From assembly GCF_002080395.1 (NCBI RefSeq), contig NZ_CP020478.1:1314886-1378885 (forward strand): a stretch of 64,000 bases of DNA, written 5' to 3'. This DNA comes from Campylobacter helveticus (lineage in GTDB: Bacteria > Campylobacterota > Campylobacteria > Campylobacterales > Campylobacteraceae). Position numbers and translations under genes: made by a program. The notes beneath the pieces are model-generated. The model worked only from the letters and a program-made list of their open reading frames with translations, was not told the DNA's origin and ran no database searches. Shown here in pieces: positions 36,218 through 46,214 of this stretch (position 1 is the first letter of the stretch; each line of letters starts with the position of its first letter).

Positions 36218-37552
36218 ATGAGTTCTAAATTCTCAAAAATAGGTTTTGTTTTGGCTGTGGCTGGTTCAGCTGTTGGGCTTGGAAATGCGTGGAAATTTCC
36301 AACTTTAGTAGGGCAAAATGGTGGCTCAGCTTTCGTTCTTTTATATCTTTTGCTAACTTTGGGTGTAGCTTTTGTCATTTTTTTAGCTGAACTTAGCATA
36401 GGAAAACTAAGCGAAAAAGACCCTGTTAATGGCTACAAAACTCTCGCCCCAAGTAATAAAAATGCCTGGTCTATGGCTGGCTTTACGATGTTAGCAGCGA
36501 TTTTAATCGTCTCTTTTTATAGCCTTGTGATAGGTTGGATTATCAAATATATGTATTTTAGCATTAGTGGAAATTTAAGCCTCACTTTGGAGGAAAGCAA
36601 AAAGCAGTTTGACACTCTTTTACTGAATGATTTTACTAGTCAATTTATCTGCTTTACTCTTGTCTTTTTCATCGTCTTTTATGTAGTTTCAAAAGGTGTT
36701 AAAAATGGCATTGAAAAACTTAATGTATGGATGATGCCGACCTTATTTATACTTCTTGTTTTAATGCTTCTTTATGCTCTAAGCAGAGGGGGTGGCTTTA
36801 TGGATGCTATGCAGTTTCTCTTCGTGCCTGATTTTTCAAAAATTACCGGCGATTCTGTTTTGGAAGCTTTAGCCCTTGCCTTTTTTAGTCTGTCTTTGGG
36901 TGTTGGCACTATCATAACTTATTCTGCTAGTTTGCCGGATAAAACAAACTTTATCACAAGCACACTTAACATTATCCTTATCAACATACTTATTGGGCTT
37001 ATGATGGGGCTAATAGTTTTTACCTTCATCTTTGAATTTGGTGCAAATCCAAATCAAGCCGGTCCGGGACTTATCTTTATCTCACTTACCACACTTTTTG
37101 CTAAACTTGGTGTCATAGGACACATACTTGGAGCCGCCTTTTTTCTCTCTTTAATTTTTGCAGGTATTACCTCAGCAATTTCTATGATAGAGCCTTTTGC
37201 GTTTTATCTTATTAATACCTACAAAATGAGCCGCAAGAATGCTTTAATTTTAATAGGAATTATCGTTTATGTTTTAGGAAATTTGTGCATTTTATCGACA
37301 CTTAGTGCAACTGAATTTAAGATTTTTGAAATGAGCTTTTTTGATGTGCTTGATAAACTTACAAGTAAAATTATTATGCCTTTAGGTGGAATTTTAGCCG
37401 CGATTTTTGTGGGCTTTGTAATGAAAAAAAGGGCGCTAGAAATTTTATTTCAACCTTATATGAGTGGGATATTTTTCAAGATATGGTATTTCTTTTTAAG
37501 ATTTATCTCGCCTTTAGCCGTAATTGTCATCGTTATTAACGCTTTTCGATAA
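36218..37552 (+). CDS. Neurotransmitter:sodium symporter family transporter
   Basis: Na+-coupled uptake protein of the SNF/LeuT fold, 444 residues and about 11-12 helices. The N-terminus 'SKIGFVLAVAGSAVGLGNAWKFP' holds the unwound TM1 substrate and sodium site; 'GGGFMDAMQFLFVPDF', 'ALALAFFSLSLGVGTIITYSA' (TM6) and 'GITSAISMIEPFAFYL' (TM8) are also typical. The substrate is probably an amino acid but cannot be read from sequence. I recall two adjacent copies in C. jejuni (Cj0934c, Cj0935c); only one is here, upstream of pycB. Confidence 0.9.
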   Translation: MSSKFSKIGFVLAVAGSAVGLGNAWKFPTLVGQNGGSAFVLLYLLLTLGVAFVIFLAELSIGKLSEKDPVNGYKTLAPSNKNAWSMAGFTMLAAILIVSFYSLVIGWIIKYMYFSISGNLSLTLEESKKQFDTLLLNDFTSQFICFTLVFFIVFYVVSKGVKNGIEKLNVWMMPTLFILLVLMLLYALSRGGGFMDAMQFLFVPDFSKITGDSVLEALALAFFSLSLGVGTIITYSASLPDKTNFITSTLNIILINILIGLMMGLIVFTFIFEFGANPNQAGPGLIFISLTTLFAKLGVIGHILGAAFFLSLIFAGITSAISMIEPFAFYLINTYKMSRKNALILIGIIVYVLGNLCILSTLSATEFKIFEMSFFDVLDKLTSKIIMPLGGILAAIFVGFVMKKRALEILFQPYMSGIFFKIWYFFLRFISPLAVIVIVINAFR

Positions 37553-37628
37553 AAAATAATTTTAAATTCTTAGCGTTAAAAATTAAATTGTAAAATTCTT
37601 GTAAATATTTGAATTTTGAAGGACAATT

Positions 37629-39395
37629 ATGGCAAAAAAATTCATAGATGTGATGGACACAAGCTTTAGAGACGGCTTTCAGTCTGTTTATGGGGCAAGA
37701 GTTTTGATGGAAGATTTTTTCCCAGCACTTGAAGCGGCAAAAGAAGCAGGGATTAAACATTTTGAATTTGGCGGTGGGGCGCGTTTTCAAAGCCTTTATT
37801 TTTATCTCAACGAAGATGCTTTTTTGATGATGGATAAATTCCGCAAAATCGTGGGAGAAGAAGCAAATTTACAAACTCTTTCAAGGGGGATTAATACCGT
37901 AACCCTAGATACAGGAAGTCGTGAGCTTATCGATTTACACGCAAAGCTTTTTGCTAAACACGGCACAACAACGATAAGGAATTTTGACGCTTTAAATGAT
38001 GTGAATAATCTTAAATTCAGCGGAGAATGTATCACAAAACACGGCTTAAAACACGAGATAGTCATCACGCTTATGGATTTACCGCCAAATTGTTTTGGGG
38101 CGCACGATGTTGCCTTTTATGAAAGAATTTTAAGAGAAATTTTAGTCGCAGAAATTCCTTTTTCAAGCCTTTGTTTTAAGGACGCAAGTGGCACATCTAA
38201 CCCTGAAAAAATTTATCAAACCATCAAAATGGCAAGAAGCATTTTGCCAAGCCAAACACACATAAGACTTCACACGCACGAAACTGCTGGAGTTAGCATA
38301 GCGTGCTATTTGGCTGCACTTGAAGCTGGAGCTGATGGAATAGACTTAGCCGCCGCACCTGTAAGTGGGGGGACTTCTCAGCCTGATATTTTAACGATGA
38401 TGCACGCAATTAAAGGGAAAAATTACGATTTTGGTTTGGATTTGGAAAAAATTTTAAAATATGAAGAAGTGTTTAAAGAATGTATGAGTAATTATTTCTT
38501 ACCGCCCGAATCGACTATGGTAAGCCCACTTATCCCATTTTCACCTATGCCCGGCGGAGCTTTAACGGCAAATACGCAAATGATGAGGGACAATAATATC
38601 TTAGATAAATTCCCAGAAGTTATCAAAGCAATGCGTGAGGTTGTGGAAAAAGGGGGATTTGGCACTTCCGTAACACCCGTTTCGCAATTTTATTTCCAAC
38701 AAGCTTTTAACAATGTAATGTTTGGCAAATGGAAAAAAATAGCTGATGGCTATGGCAAAATGGTGTTAGGCTATTTTGGAAAAACTCCAGTCTCACCCGA
38801 TGAAGAAATTGTCAAACTTGCCGCAGAACAATTAAAATTAGAACCCACCACAGAACTAGCAGTTGATTTAGCTGATAAAGATGAAAGCAAAAGTTTAACC
38901 TACATCAAAACGCTTTTAGAAAAAGAGGGCTTGGAGACAAGTGAGGAAAATATTTTTATCGCTGGAGCTTGTAAAGAAAAGGGTATAGCCTTTCTAAAAG
39001 GTGAAGCTAAAGTTAATGTGCGAAAACTTAGCACTATGCCAAAACCAATTAGTGCAGATGAAAATAAATTTACAGTTTCAGTCAATGGCAATAAATATCA
39101 TGTCGAACTTCACGCAGGGTTTGATAAAGATGTCAATGTCAAAAATATTCAAAAAATCCCTCAAAATGAAATACCAAATGAAAATGCCATTGAAGCTGGA
39201 ATTTCTGGCAATGTCTTTAAAATTCTCGTCAAAGAAAATGATGCAATAAAAGCTGGGCAAGTTGTGATGATTTTAGAGGCAATGAAAATGGAAATAGAGG
39301 TGCAAGCCACAAAAGACGGCACAATAGAACAAATTTGCGTTCAAACAGGTGATGCGGTAAGTGAGGGTAGCGCCCTTGCGATTTATAAAGATTAA
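37629..39395 (+). CDS. pycB: Pyruvate carboxylase subunit B (biotin carboxyltransferase)
   Basis: Carboxyltransferase plus biotin-carrier subunit making oxaloacetate from pyruvate. 588 residues: the N-terminal HMGL-like barrel has '[20 protein letters not shown]' (variant of the RDxxQS motif), '[12 protein letters not shown]' and '[19 protein letters not shown]' (metal-binding HTH); the C-terminal biotinyl domain has the biotin lysine in '[11 protein letters not shown]' (about residue 554). The biotin carboxylase subunit PycA is not in the window. The oxaloacetate decarboxylase alpha subunit is the close relative; context with pckA supports an anaplerotic role. Confidence 0.9.
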   Translation: MAKKFIDVMDTSFRDGFQSVYGARVLMEDFFPALEAAKEAGIKHFEFGGGARFQSLYFYLNEDAFLMMDKFRKIVGEEANLQTLSRGINTVTLDTGSRELIDLHAKLFAKHGTTTIRNFDALNDVNNLKFSGECITKHGLKHEIVITLMDLPPNCFGAHDVAFYERILREILVAEIPFSSLCFKDASGTSNPEKIYQTIKMARSILPSQTHIRLHTHETAGVSIACYLAALEAGADGIDLAAAPVSGGTSQPDILTMMHAIKGKNYDFGLDLEKILKYEEVFKECMSNYFLPPESTMVSPLIPFSPMPGGALTANTQMMRDNNILDKFPEVIKAMREVVEKGGFGTSVTPVSQFYFQQAFNNVMFGKWKKIADGYGKMVLGYFGKTPVSPDEEIVKLAAEQLKLEPTTELAVDLADKDESKSLTYIKTLLEKEGLETSEENIFIAGACKEKGIAFLKGEAKVNVRKLSTMPKPISADENKFTVSVNGNKYHVELHAGFDKDVNVKNIQKIPQNEIPNENAIEAGISGNVFKILVKENDAIKAGQVVMILEAMKMEIEVQATKDGTIEQICVQTGDAVSEGSALAIYKD

Positions 39396-39405
39396 AGGAA
39401 AAATA

Positions 39406-40980
39406 ATGAAAAACATAGAAAATTTAGGATTAGAAAATGTCAAAGAGGTATTTTACAATCTAAGTTACGAAGAACTTTTTTTACACGAAACGCAAAATAA
39501 AGAAGGCGAATGCACTCAAAATGGAACTTTTAGTGTCGATACGGGAATTTTTACAGGAAGAAGCCCTAAGGATAAATATTTTGTCAAGCAAGACCCTTCG
39601 CAAAAATACCTTGCTTGGGGCAAAGTCAATCAACCCATCAGCAAAGAGCTTTTTGATAAGCTTTTAAACAAAGCCAAAAAGGCACTAAGCGGAAAAAATA
39701 TCTACATACAAGATGCGTATTGTGGGGCAAGTCTTAAAAGTCGCAAGGCAGTGCGTTTTGTAACAGAAATTGCGTGGCAAGCACATTTTGTAAAAAATAT
39801 GTTCATAAGACCAAAGCAAGAAGAGCTAGGAAATTTTAAACCTGATTTTGTGGTTTATAATGCTTGCAAATGTGTCAATGAAAACTATAAAGAAGATGGT
39901 TTAAATTCCGAAGTTTTTGTGATTTTCAATATTGAAGAAAATGTCGCTGTTATCGGCGGCACTTGGTATGGTGGCGAGATGAAAAAAGGAATTTTTTCAA
40001 TGATGAATTACTGGCTACCTTTAGAAAACAAGCTTTCGATGCATTGTAGTGCGAATGTTGGTGAAAAAGGTGATGTTGCTTTATTTTTTGGATTAAGCGG
40101 CACAGGGAAAACCACGCTTTCAACAGACCCTAAACGCAAATTAATAGGTGATGATGAGCACGGCTGGGATGAAGAGGGTGTGTTTAATTTTGAGGGTGGT
40201 TGCTATGCTAAGACTATCAATCTTGACCCAAATAATGAACCTGAAATTTACGCAGCTATTAAGAAAAATGCGCTTTTAGAAAATGTCGTTTTAAAAGCGG
40301 ATAAAAGCGTTGATTATGCAGACGCTTCTAAAACGGAAAATACTAGAGTTTCTTACCCTATCGAACATATCATTAACCACGAGCCAAGCTTAAAAGCTGG
40401 ACATCCGCAAAACATCATATTTTTGAGTGCCGATGCTTTTGGAGTATTGCCTCCCGTTAGCAAATTAAGTCCCGAGCAAGCGATGTATTATTTTTTAAGT
40501 GGTTACACGGCTAAAGTTGCAGGAACTGAACGCGGCATCACAGAGCCTCAAGCAACTTTTTCTGCTTGTTTTGGTGAGCCTTTTATGCCACTACACCCTA
40601 CAGTTTATGCGCGTTTGTTGGGAGAAAAAATTCAAAAACATAAGGTTAATGTCTATCTTGTCAATACAGGCTGGAGTGGCGGAAGCTACGGCGTTGGAAA
40701 AAGAATGAGTATTAAGGCAACTAGGACTTGCATTAATGCAATTTTAGACGGCAGTATAGAAAAATGTGAATTTGAAAACCTAGAAATTTTTAATCTTGCT
40801 GTGCCAAAATCTTTAGAAGGTGTAGAAACAAAACTTTTAAATCCTATCAACACTTGGGAGGATAAGAACGCCTATTTAGCAATGCGAGATAAATTAGCCA
40901 AAATGTTCATGGAGAATTTTAAACGCTACGAAGATGTAAAAGAAGGCGTAGAATTTAGTAAATTTGGACCTACAATCTAA
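39406..40980 (+). CDS. pckA: Phosphoenolpyruvate carboxykinase (ATP)
   Basis: Converts oxaloacetate and ATP to phosphoenolpyruvate, the key gluconeogenic step in organisms that live on amino and organic acids. The ATG at 39406 after AAAGGAAAA gives 524 residues. Motifs: '[16 protein letters not shown]', '[19 protein letters not shown]', P-loop '[16 protein letters not shown]', '[20 protein letters not shown]' and '[15 protein letters not shown]'. It lies between pycB and argH; argH starts on the last base of its stop codon. Confidence 0.97.
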   Translation: MKNIENLGLENVKEVFYNLSYEELFLHETQNKEGECTQNGTFSVDTGIFTGRSPKDKYFVKQDPSQKYLAWGKVNQPISKELFDKLLNKAKKALSGKNIYIQDAYCGASLKSRKAVRFVTEIAWQAHFVKNMFIRPKQEELGNFKPDFVVYNACKCVNENYKEDGLNSEVFVIFNIEENVAVIGGTWYGGEMKKGIFSMMNYWLPLENKLSMHCSANVGEKGDVALFFGLSGTGKTTLSTDPKRKLIGDDEHGWDEEGVFNFEGGCYAKTINLDPNNEPEIYAAIKKNALLENVVLKADKSVDYADASKTENTRVSYPIEHIINHEPSLKAGHPQNIIFLSADAFGVLPPVSKLSPEQAMYYFLSGYTAKVAGTERGITEPQATFSACFGEPFMPLHPTVYARLLGEKIQKHKVNVYLVNTGWSGGSYGVGKRMSIKATRTCINAILDGSIEKCEFENLEIFNLAVPKSLEGVETKLLNPINTWEDKNAYLAMRDKLAKMFMENFKRYEDVKEGVEFSKFGPTI

Positions 40981-42362
40981 TGAAAAATCAAATGTGGTCT
41001 GGACGCTTTAGTGGTGTTAGCGATGAGCTTTTGAAAGAATTTAACGCGAGTTTAAATATCGATAAAGAGCTTTTTAAACAAGACATAAAAGGCTCAATAG
41101 CACACGCTAGTATGCTTAAGCATTGTGGAATTTTAAATCAAAATGAACTTGATGCCATTTTAAAGGGTTTAAAACAAGTCAAAAGTGAAATTCAAAACGG
41201 CGATTTTGTTTTCAACATCGATGATGAAGATATTCATATGGCTGTGGAGAAACGCTTAAGCGAAATCATAGGCAAGGAAATAGGCGGTAAACTCCACACG
41301 GCAAGAAGTAGAAACGACCAAGTGGCAACAGATTTTAAACTTTTTGTTAAAGAAAGTCTGCTTGAACTCGAGCTTTTACTAAAAGAACTTATCCTTACCC
41401 TCATCGCACACGCAAAAGAGCATAAAAAGAGTATTATGCCCTCTTTTACACATCTTCAACACGCTCAACCTATAAGCTTTTCTTTTTGGATTTTAAGTTA
41501 CGCCTTTATGTTTAAACGCGATATTTTAAGACTTAGAAATTCACTTGAATTAGCCGATGAGTGTCCTCTTGGAAGCTGTGCTTGTGCGGGGACAAGCTAT
41601 AAAACAGACAGGGCTTTAAGTGCAAATTTACTTGGCTTTAAAAAACCGATGCAAAATGCTATGGATGGAGTGAGTGATAGAGATTTTGCTTTAGATTTGC
41701 TTTATGATATTGCTGTGATTTTTACGCATACCTCAAGACTTTGCGAAGAGCTAATACTCTTTTCAAGCTCCGAATTTAACTTTATCGCTATAAGCGATAG
41801 TTTTTCTACGGGAAGCTCCATAATGCCTCAAAAGAAAAATCCTGATGTATGTGAGCTAATACGCGGTAAAACAGGGCGTGTTTATGGAAATTTAATCGCT
41901 CTTTTAACCACGATGAAAGCCTTGCCTTTAGCTTATAATAAAGATATGCAAGAAGATAAAGAGGGTGTTTTTGACAGCGTAAAAACAGCCAAAAAATCGC
42001 TCATTATTCTCAACGCTATGCTTAAAGAAATGCAAGTTAAAAAAGAAAATTTACTTAAAGCTTGTCAAAATGGACATTTGTTGGCTACTGATTTAGCGGA
42101 TTATTTAGTAAGAGAGAAAAATATCCCTTTTAGAGAGGCGCATTTTATCGTAGGAAAGGTTGTAGCTTACGCAGAAAATAAGGGGATTGATATTAGCGAA
42201 ATTGAAAATTTAACTGAAATTGACAATGTTTTTGACAAAGAAGCGATGAAAATCTTAGATTTTGAACATTCCTTAAATTCTAAACAAAGCGAAGGTTCAA
42301 GCTCCATTTCGAGTATAGAAAAACAAATCGAAAATTTAGAAGACTTTTTAAAGGCAAAATAA
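40980..42362 (+). CDS. argH: Argininosuccinate lyase
   Basis: Last enzyme of arginine synthesis, splitting argininosuccinate to arginine and fumarate. 460 residues of the fumarase/aspartase superfamily: '[20 protein letters not shown]', '[20 protein letters not shown]', '[14 protein letters not shown]' (catalytic His), and the signature loop '[20 protein letters not shown]'. Start overlaps the pckA stop (TAATG). Confidence 0.97.
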   Translation: MKNQMWSGRFSGVSDELLKEFNASLNIDKELFKQDIKGSIAHASMLKHCGILNQNELDAILKGLKQVKSEIQNGDFVFNIDDEDIHMAVEKRLSEIIGKEIGGKLHTARSRNDQVATDFKLFVKESLLELELLLKELILTLIAHAKEHKKSIMPSFTHLQHAQPISFSFWILSYAFMFKRDILRLRNSLELADECPLGSCACAGTSYKTDRALSANLLGFKKPMQNAMDGVSDRDFALDLLYDIAVIFTHTSRLCEELILFSSSEFNFIAISDSFSTGSSIMPQKKNPDVCELIRGKTGRVYGNLIALLTTMKALPLAYNKDMQEDKEGVFDSVKTAKKSLIILNAMLKEMQVKKENLLKACQNGHLLATDLADYLVREKNIPFREAHFIVGKVVAYAENKGIDISEIENLTEIDNVFDKEAMKILDFEHSLNSKQSEGSSSISSIEKQIENLEDFLKAK

Positions 42363-42374
42363 TTGCCTTTAAAA
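42346..42374. terminator. Shared hairpin terminator argH/HIT
   Basis: TTTTAAAGGCAA (42346-42357) and TTGCCTTTAAAA (42363-42374) make a perfect 12-bp stem with a 5-base loop that contains the argH TAA. It also spans the stop codon of the convergent HIT gene, so one palindrome probably ends both transcripts. Confidence 0.8.
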
Positions 42375-42731
42375 GAGTGTTTGCTGGTTGGTTTTATCTT
42401 TATTCTTTGAAAGTTCAAAACCACCCAAAATGTGAAAATGCAGATGAAAAACTTCTTGTCCGCTATTTTCACCACAATTGCTTACCAAACGATAGCCACT
42501 TTTATCTAAGCCCAAAAGCGTGGCTAATTCTTGTATAAAACGAGTCATTTTAGCCATAAGCTCTGGCTCAAATTCTTGAAAATCCCTAAAATGTTTTTTA
42601 GGGATAACTAGAATATGAATCGGTGCTTTTGGATTAATATCGTGAAAGGCGAGAAAATCATTATCTTCTAAAACCTTATTGCAAGGTATTTTGCCCTCAA
42701 CGATAAGCTCAAAAATCGTCTTTTCTCGCAT
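42369..42731 (-). CDS. HIT family hydrolase (HinT-like)
   Basis: 120-residue purine nucleoside phosphoramidase-type protein. It starts 'REKTIFELIVEGKIPCNKV', has 'FLAFHDINPKAPIHILVIPK' and the histidine triad 'EVFHLHFHILGG' (H-x-H-x-H). HinT proteins hydrolyse AMP-linked amines; physiological substrate is unclear. Ends convergently with argH within a shared terminator and follows dcuB by 11 bases. Confidence 0.92.
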   Translation of the reverse strand: MREKTIFELIVEGKIPCNKVLEDNDFLAFHDINPKAPIHILVIPKKHFRDFQEFEPELMAKMTRFIQELATLLGLDKSGYRLVSNCGENSGQEVFHLHFHILGGFELSKNKDKTNQQTLF

Positions 42732-42742
42732 TACTCACCCCC

Positions 42743-44170
42743 TTAAGCTATATATCCAGCGGCTAAAGCTAGGAAATATCCAGCTATACAAGAGGTGATT
42801 ACGCCGATTAAGCCAGGGATTATAAAGCTATGATTGATGACAAATTTGCCAATTTTTGTTGTGCCTGAGCGGTCAAATTGTATGGTTGCCAAATCACTTG
42901 GATAAGTTGGCAAGATATAGTAGCCATAACAAGCAGCCGCAAAGGCGACAATAATACCAGGCTCCACGCCAATACCTAAAGCCAAAGGCACAAAAGCAGC
43001 GATTGCCGCAGCTTGAGAATTAACAAATTTAGAGATTAAAAGCAACATAATCGCATAAGTCCAAGGATATTCTTTTACCACATCACCAAGCGCAGCCTTC
43101 ATCATAGGTGTATGCACCGCAAACATCGTATCCGCCATCCAAGAAATTCCAAATACCGCAACAAGGGCTATCATACCTGATTTGAAAATTTCATTAGAAG
43201 CGATTTTCTTTGCCTCTGTTTTTGTAAAAATAATAATTAAAGAACCAGCAATAAGCATAAACATCTGAATCACAGCAACCATTGAAAGCGTGTTCATTTT
43301 AGGATTTCCCAAAGCATCTGTTTGAGGAATGCCATTTTTTATCACTTGTCCCCAATTTGGTCTTAAATTATCAAATATCCCAAGTAATGCCACTAAAGCA
43401 ATCGCTCCTAAAAATATCCACATCGCCGCCCAACAACTTGTATTAAGCTTAACTCCTAGTAGAGTTTTACTATCGCCATAAACATATTGTTTAAATTCTG
43501 GGTCTTTAAGTTTATTTTGAAACTCTTCATCTTTATCTAAATCTTTACCCCTAAACCAAGAAAAAATTCCCACACACAATACGCCAAATAAAGTGCTAGG
43601 AATGGTGATTTGAAGAAGATTAATGTAGCCATCAAAGCCGGCTAATTTATTATCCGCATTTAAAAGTAAAGCGGTTAAAGAAACCACAGCCACGCTCACA
43701 GGTGAGGCGATAATTCCCATTTGAGAACTTATAGAAGCAGCAGCCATAGGGCGTTCTGGGCGAATTCCATTTTTAATAGCAATGTCATAAATAATAGGCA
43801 TTATAGTATAAACGACATGTCCCGTTCCGCAAAGTATGGTTAAAAAACAGGTTACAAAAGGTGCCAAAATCGTTAGAAATTTAGGATTGCGTCTTAAAAT
43901 GCGTTCTGCAATTTGAAGCATAACATCAAGCCCACCACTTGCTTGCAAGGTTGCACTTGCTACAACTACGGCTAAAATGGTTAGCATTACATCAATGGCA
44001 GGTTTTCCCGGCTTAATGTGAAAAGCAAAAACTAACATTAAAATACCTATGCCACCGAGCAAACCAAGAGCGATGCCGCCTTTTTTTGCTCCGTAAAATA
44101 GACAAATCAATACAACGATGATTTGTATGAGAAACTGAGTGCTCTCATTAAGACTTGTTAAAAAGTCCAT
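42743..44170 (-). CDS. dcuB: Anaerobic C4-dicarboxylate antiporter DcuB
   Basis: Fumarate/succinate exchanger used in fumarate respiration and aspartate catabolism. 475 residues, about 12 helices. The N-terminus '[20 protein letters not shown]', '[20 protein letters not shown]', '[19 protein letters not shown]', '[16 protein letters not shown]' and the C-terminal '[20 protein letters not shown]' follow E. coli DcuB closely, including '[14 protein letters not shown]', which DcuA differs in. ATG after GGAG. Probably co-transcribed with the HIT gene. Confidence 0.93.
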   Translation of the reverse strand: MDFLTSLNESTQFLIQIIVVLICLFYGAKKGGIALGLLGGIGILMLVFAFHIKPGKPAIDVMLTILAVVVASATLQASGGLDVMLQIAERILRRNPKFLTILAPFVTCFLTILCGTGHVVYTIMPIIYDIAIKNGIRPERPMAAASISSQMGIIASPVSVAVVSLTALLLNADNKLAGFDGYINLLQITIPSTLFGVLCVGIFSWFRGKDLDKDEEFQNKLKDPEFKQYVYGDSKTLLGVKLNTSCWAAMWIFLGAIALVALLGIFDNLRPNWGQVIKNGIPQTDALGNPKMNTLSMVAVIQMFMLIAGSLIIIFTKTEAKKIASNEIFKSGMIALVAVFGISWMADTMFAVHTPMMKAALGDVVKEYPWTYAIMLLLISKFVNSQAAAIAAFVPLALGIGVEPGIIVAFAAACYGYYILPTYPSDLATIQFDRSGTTKIGKFVINHSFIIPGLIGVITSCIAGYFLALAAGYIA

Positions 44171-44218
44171 AAAAACTCCTTTTAATGAAATAAACTTTTA
44201 ATTATATCTAAATTTTTA

Positions 44219-45865
44219 TTAAATATCATCTTTTAATCTTAAGCTAAGCTGATAAAACATCAAAGAGTGATAAGACTTTGCGAATTTTTTATGGTAATCA
44301 TCAAGCTCAAAAGCCTCATTTGTATCTTTTAAGGTGGTATTATTTTCATAAAAATAACCCTTAGTATTTTCTAAAGGATACACGCCAAAATTATCCGCCC
44401 AAACGACTTCATTAAAAGCAAATTCAAGTTTTTCATCGCTAGGAGCGGCTAATAAATTTCGACCACCTAAACTATAATAAGTCGTCTCGCTTAAACTTAA
44501 CCCATAAAGCGTAGGAAAAATGTCCTTGTGAGAGGCAAGGCGGTATTTATCATAATAAAGATTTTTTTGATAATTTTGAGGCACATAAAGATAAAATGGA
44601 ACACTATAAGCAAAGGCTTTTTCTTTCTCAAAGTCTATTTTCATATCTCTTACTCTGTGGTCTCCTGTGGCGGCGATGATGATTTTATCTTTTAAATCAC
44701 TTGCTTTTATTTTACTTACAAATTTGCCAAATTCACTATTAGCGTAAGCATAATTATTAAGATTTTCATAGGTATTTTTAGGAAGTTTTTCATTAATTTT
44801 TCCGCTTAAATTTGCCTTAGAAATGCTTTCATAAACTTTAGGGTAAGGAGGGTGATTACTCGTGCTAAGGGCGATGATAAGCAGAGGTTTTTCTGCCCCT
44901 TTAAAAAGCTCATAAGCCTTATAATACATATACTCATCTAAAATTCCATAAGCTGTTTTTTGGGCGTTTGGATAGTCTTTAAGTAAGCTTATAGAATCTA
45001 TGACCTTGATTTTTTGCCCCTCTAAAAAAGTGCCAAGCCCAAACCAAGAACGATTCCCTGAAGTAAGAAAAATGACCTCATAGCCCTGCTTTGTAAAAGG
45101 CTCGGTTGGATTTTGCGTTAAATTTGTTTTTAAATATTTGCTTTTTGTTAAAATAATAGGACTATTAAAATAGAGATAAAAAAGCGAAGGTGCAGTCCCA
45201 TTTGCTGCGCTTAAAAATCTTTCAAAAACAAAATCCTCCTTAAAATGCTTCTCAAGCTCTCCTAAAAGATTAAGCTCTAAGCTATGAAATTCTAAAGCAT
45301 TATTCGCAAAACTTTCCATAAGATTAACAAAAATATGCGGTTTATTTTGGGGATTATAAGGCGTTGTGGCAAAAAGAGAAAAAAGTTCTTTTTGTAAAGC
45401 CAAACCCTCCTCCTCGCTAATATAAGGAAGTTCTTGAAGCTCTTTTGAGGCTTTTCTTGCCCAAGAAAAAGCCATAATAGGATTAAGTGCAGTATCGTTA
45501 ATCACTTCCAAATTTGCAAAGCGATAATTTCTTTCGTTCATAAAAACATGATGATTAACTCCTCTTAAAGCTATAATGTAAATACCTATTAAAAGCAAAT
45601 TAACAAAAATAAAACTTATAGGTTTTAATTTTAGGGGTTTAAAAGGGCTTTTAAGAATTCGATTATTAAGTAAAAAGCAAAAAATACTTATCAAAATCAA
45701 AGCAAAAATTCCACTAAAAAGCGGATAATCCTTATAAATGATGCTAAAAATTGTTCCTAAATTCTCATTTAAAACACTAAAGATAAAAAGATCAATCTTG
45801 CTTTTATACATTTCATAATAATAATACTTTATAAAAGAAAAAGCCACGCAAAGCAAAGCTATCAA
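44219..45865 (-). CDS. LTA-synthase-like phosphotransferase, 3' part of a phase-variable gene
   Basis: This frame continues without stop codons upstream to the 13-base G-tract; its own apparent TTG start at 45865 has no ribosome site and is probably not used. The 548 residues include further membrane helices, then a periplasmic sulfatase-fold domain: metal Glu in 'NLMESFANNAL', nucleophile candidate Thr in 'SAANGTAPSLFYL', 'STSNHPPYP', and Asp-His in 'AATGDHRVRDM'. This is the lipoteichoic-acid-synthase/OpgB-like phosphoglycerol or phosphoethanolamine transferase layout, so it may decorate a surface glycolipid or glycan. Substrate is unknown. Full length when joined with the 5' part would be about 648 residues. 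Confidence 0.85.
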   Translation of the reverse strand: MIALLCVAFSFIKYYYYEMYKSKIDLFIFSVLNENLGTIFSIIYKDYPLFSGIFALILISIFCFLLNNRILKSPFKPLKLKPISFIFVNLLLIGIYIIALRGVNHHVFMNERNYRFANLEVINDTALNPIMAFSWARKASKELQELPYISEEEGLALQKELFSLFATTPYNPQNKPHIFVNLMESFANNALEFHSLELNLLGELEKHFKEDFVFERFLSAANGTAPSLFYLYFNSPIILTKSKYLKTNLTQNPTEPFTKQGYEVIFLTSGNRSWFGLGTFLEGQKIKVIDSISLLKDYPNAQKTAYGILDEYMYYKAYELFKGAEKPLLIIALSTSNHPPYPKVYESISKANLSGKINEKLPKNTYENLNNYAYANSEFGKFVSKIKASDLKDKIIIAATGDHRVRDMKIDFEKEKAFAYSVPFYLYVPQNYQKNLYYDKYRLASHKDIFPTLYGLSLSETTYYSLGGRNLLAAPSDEKLEFAFNEVVWADNFGVYPLENTKGYFYENNTTLKDTNEAFELDDYHKKFAKSYHSLMFYQLSLRLKDDI

Positions 45866-45915
45866 AGCGATATAAAATGAAGAAAAGATGGAGTAAAATT
45901 TAACAATTTGAACCC

Positions 45916-46164
45916 TTACCCCCCCCCCCCCTTAATTTTTAATAATGGGGCAAAATAGCTCAAAAATCCGCACAAAAGTAAGGGTAAAAACGCCGCACTT
46001 AAAAAACGCACATCGTGATAGCTTCCAAAAAGATACATTTTTAAAAGTTCTATTTTATCGGCACTTTGTGGGATAAAAGCAAGATGCATTAAAACACGCG
46101 TAAGATTAGAAATGACAATAAAAATTGCACTAAAAATAAGAATTTGAAGTAAAACTTTTCTCAT
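45916..46164 (-). CDS. 5' part of the phase-variable LTA-synthase-like gene
   Basis: Begins at an ATG with GAGGAAAG upstream and encodes two membrane helices ('VLLQILIFSAIFIVISNLTR' and 'FLSAAFLPLLLCGFLSYFAP'), then runs into the G-tract, reading KGGGG and a TAA. With 13 Gs the product is a truncated 82-residue peptide; with 11 or 14 Gs it would continue as GVRVQIVKF into the downstream frame. It is therefore the real translation start of the gene that ends at 44219, and the gene is OFF in this sequence. Confidence 0.85.
   Translation of the reverse strand: MRKVLLQILIFSAIFIVISNLTRVLMHLAFIPQSADKIELLKMYLFGSYHDVRFLSAAFLPLLLCGFLSYFAPLLKIKGGGG
45919..45931 (-). repeat. Homopolymeric G13 tract (phase-variation switch)
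   Basis: Thirteen Cs on the plus strand, so thirteen Gs in the coding strand, inside the LTA-synthase-like gene. Poly-G tracts of 8-13 are the classic contingency switches of Campylobacter surface genes. This is the only G/C run of that length I found in the window. Confidence 0.95.
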
Positions 46165-46214
46165 TTGCTTTCCTCATAATGAAAATAAGATTCGCAGTAT
46201 AGCAAAAAACTAAA

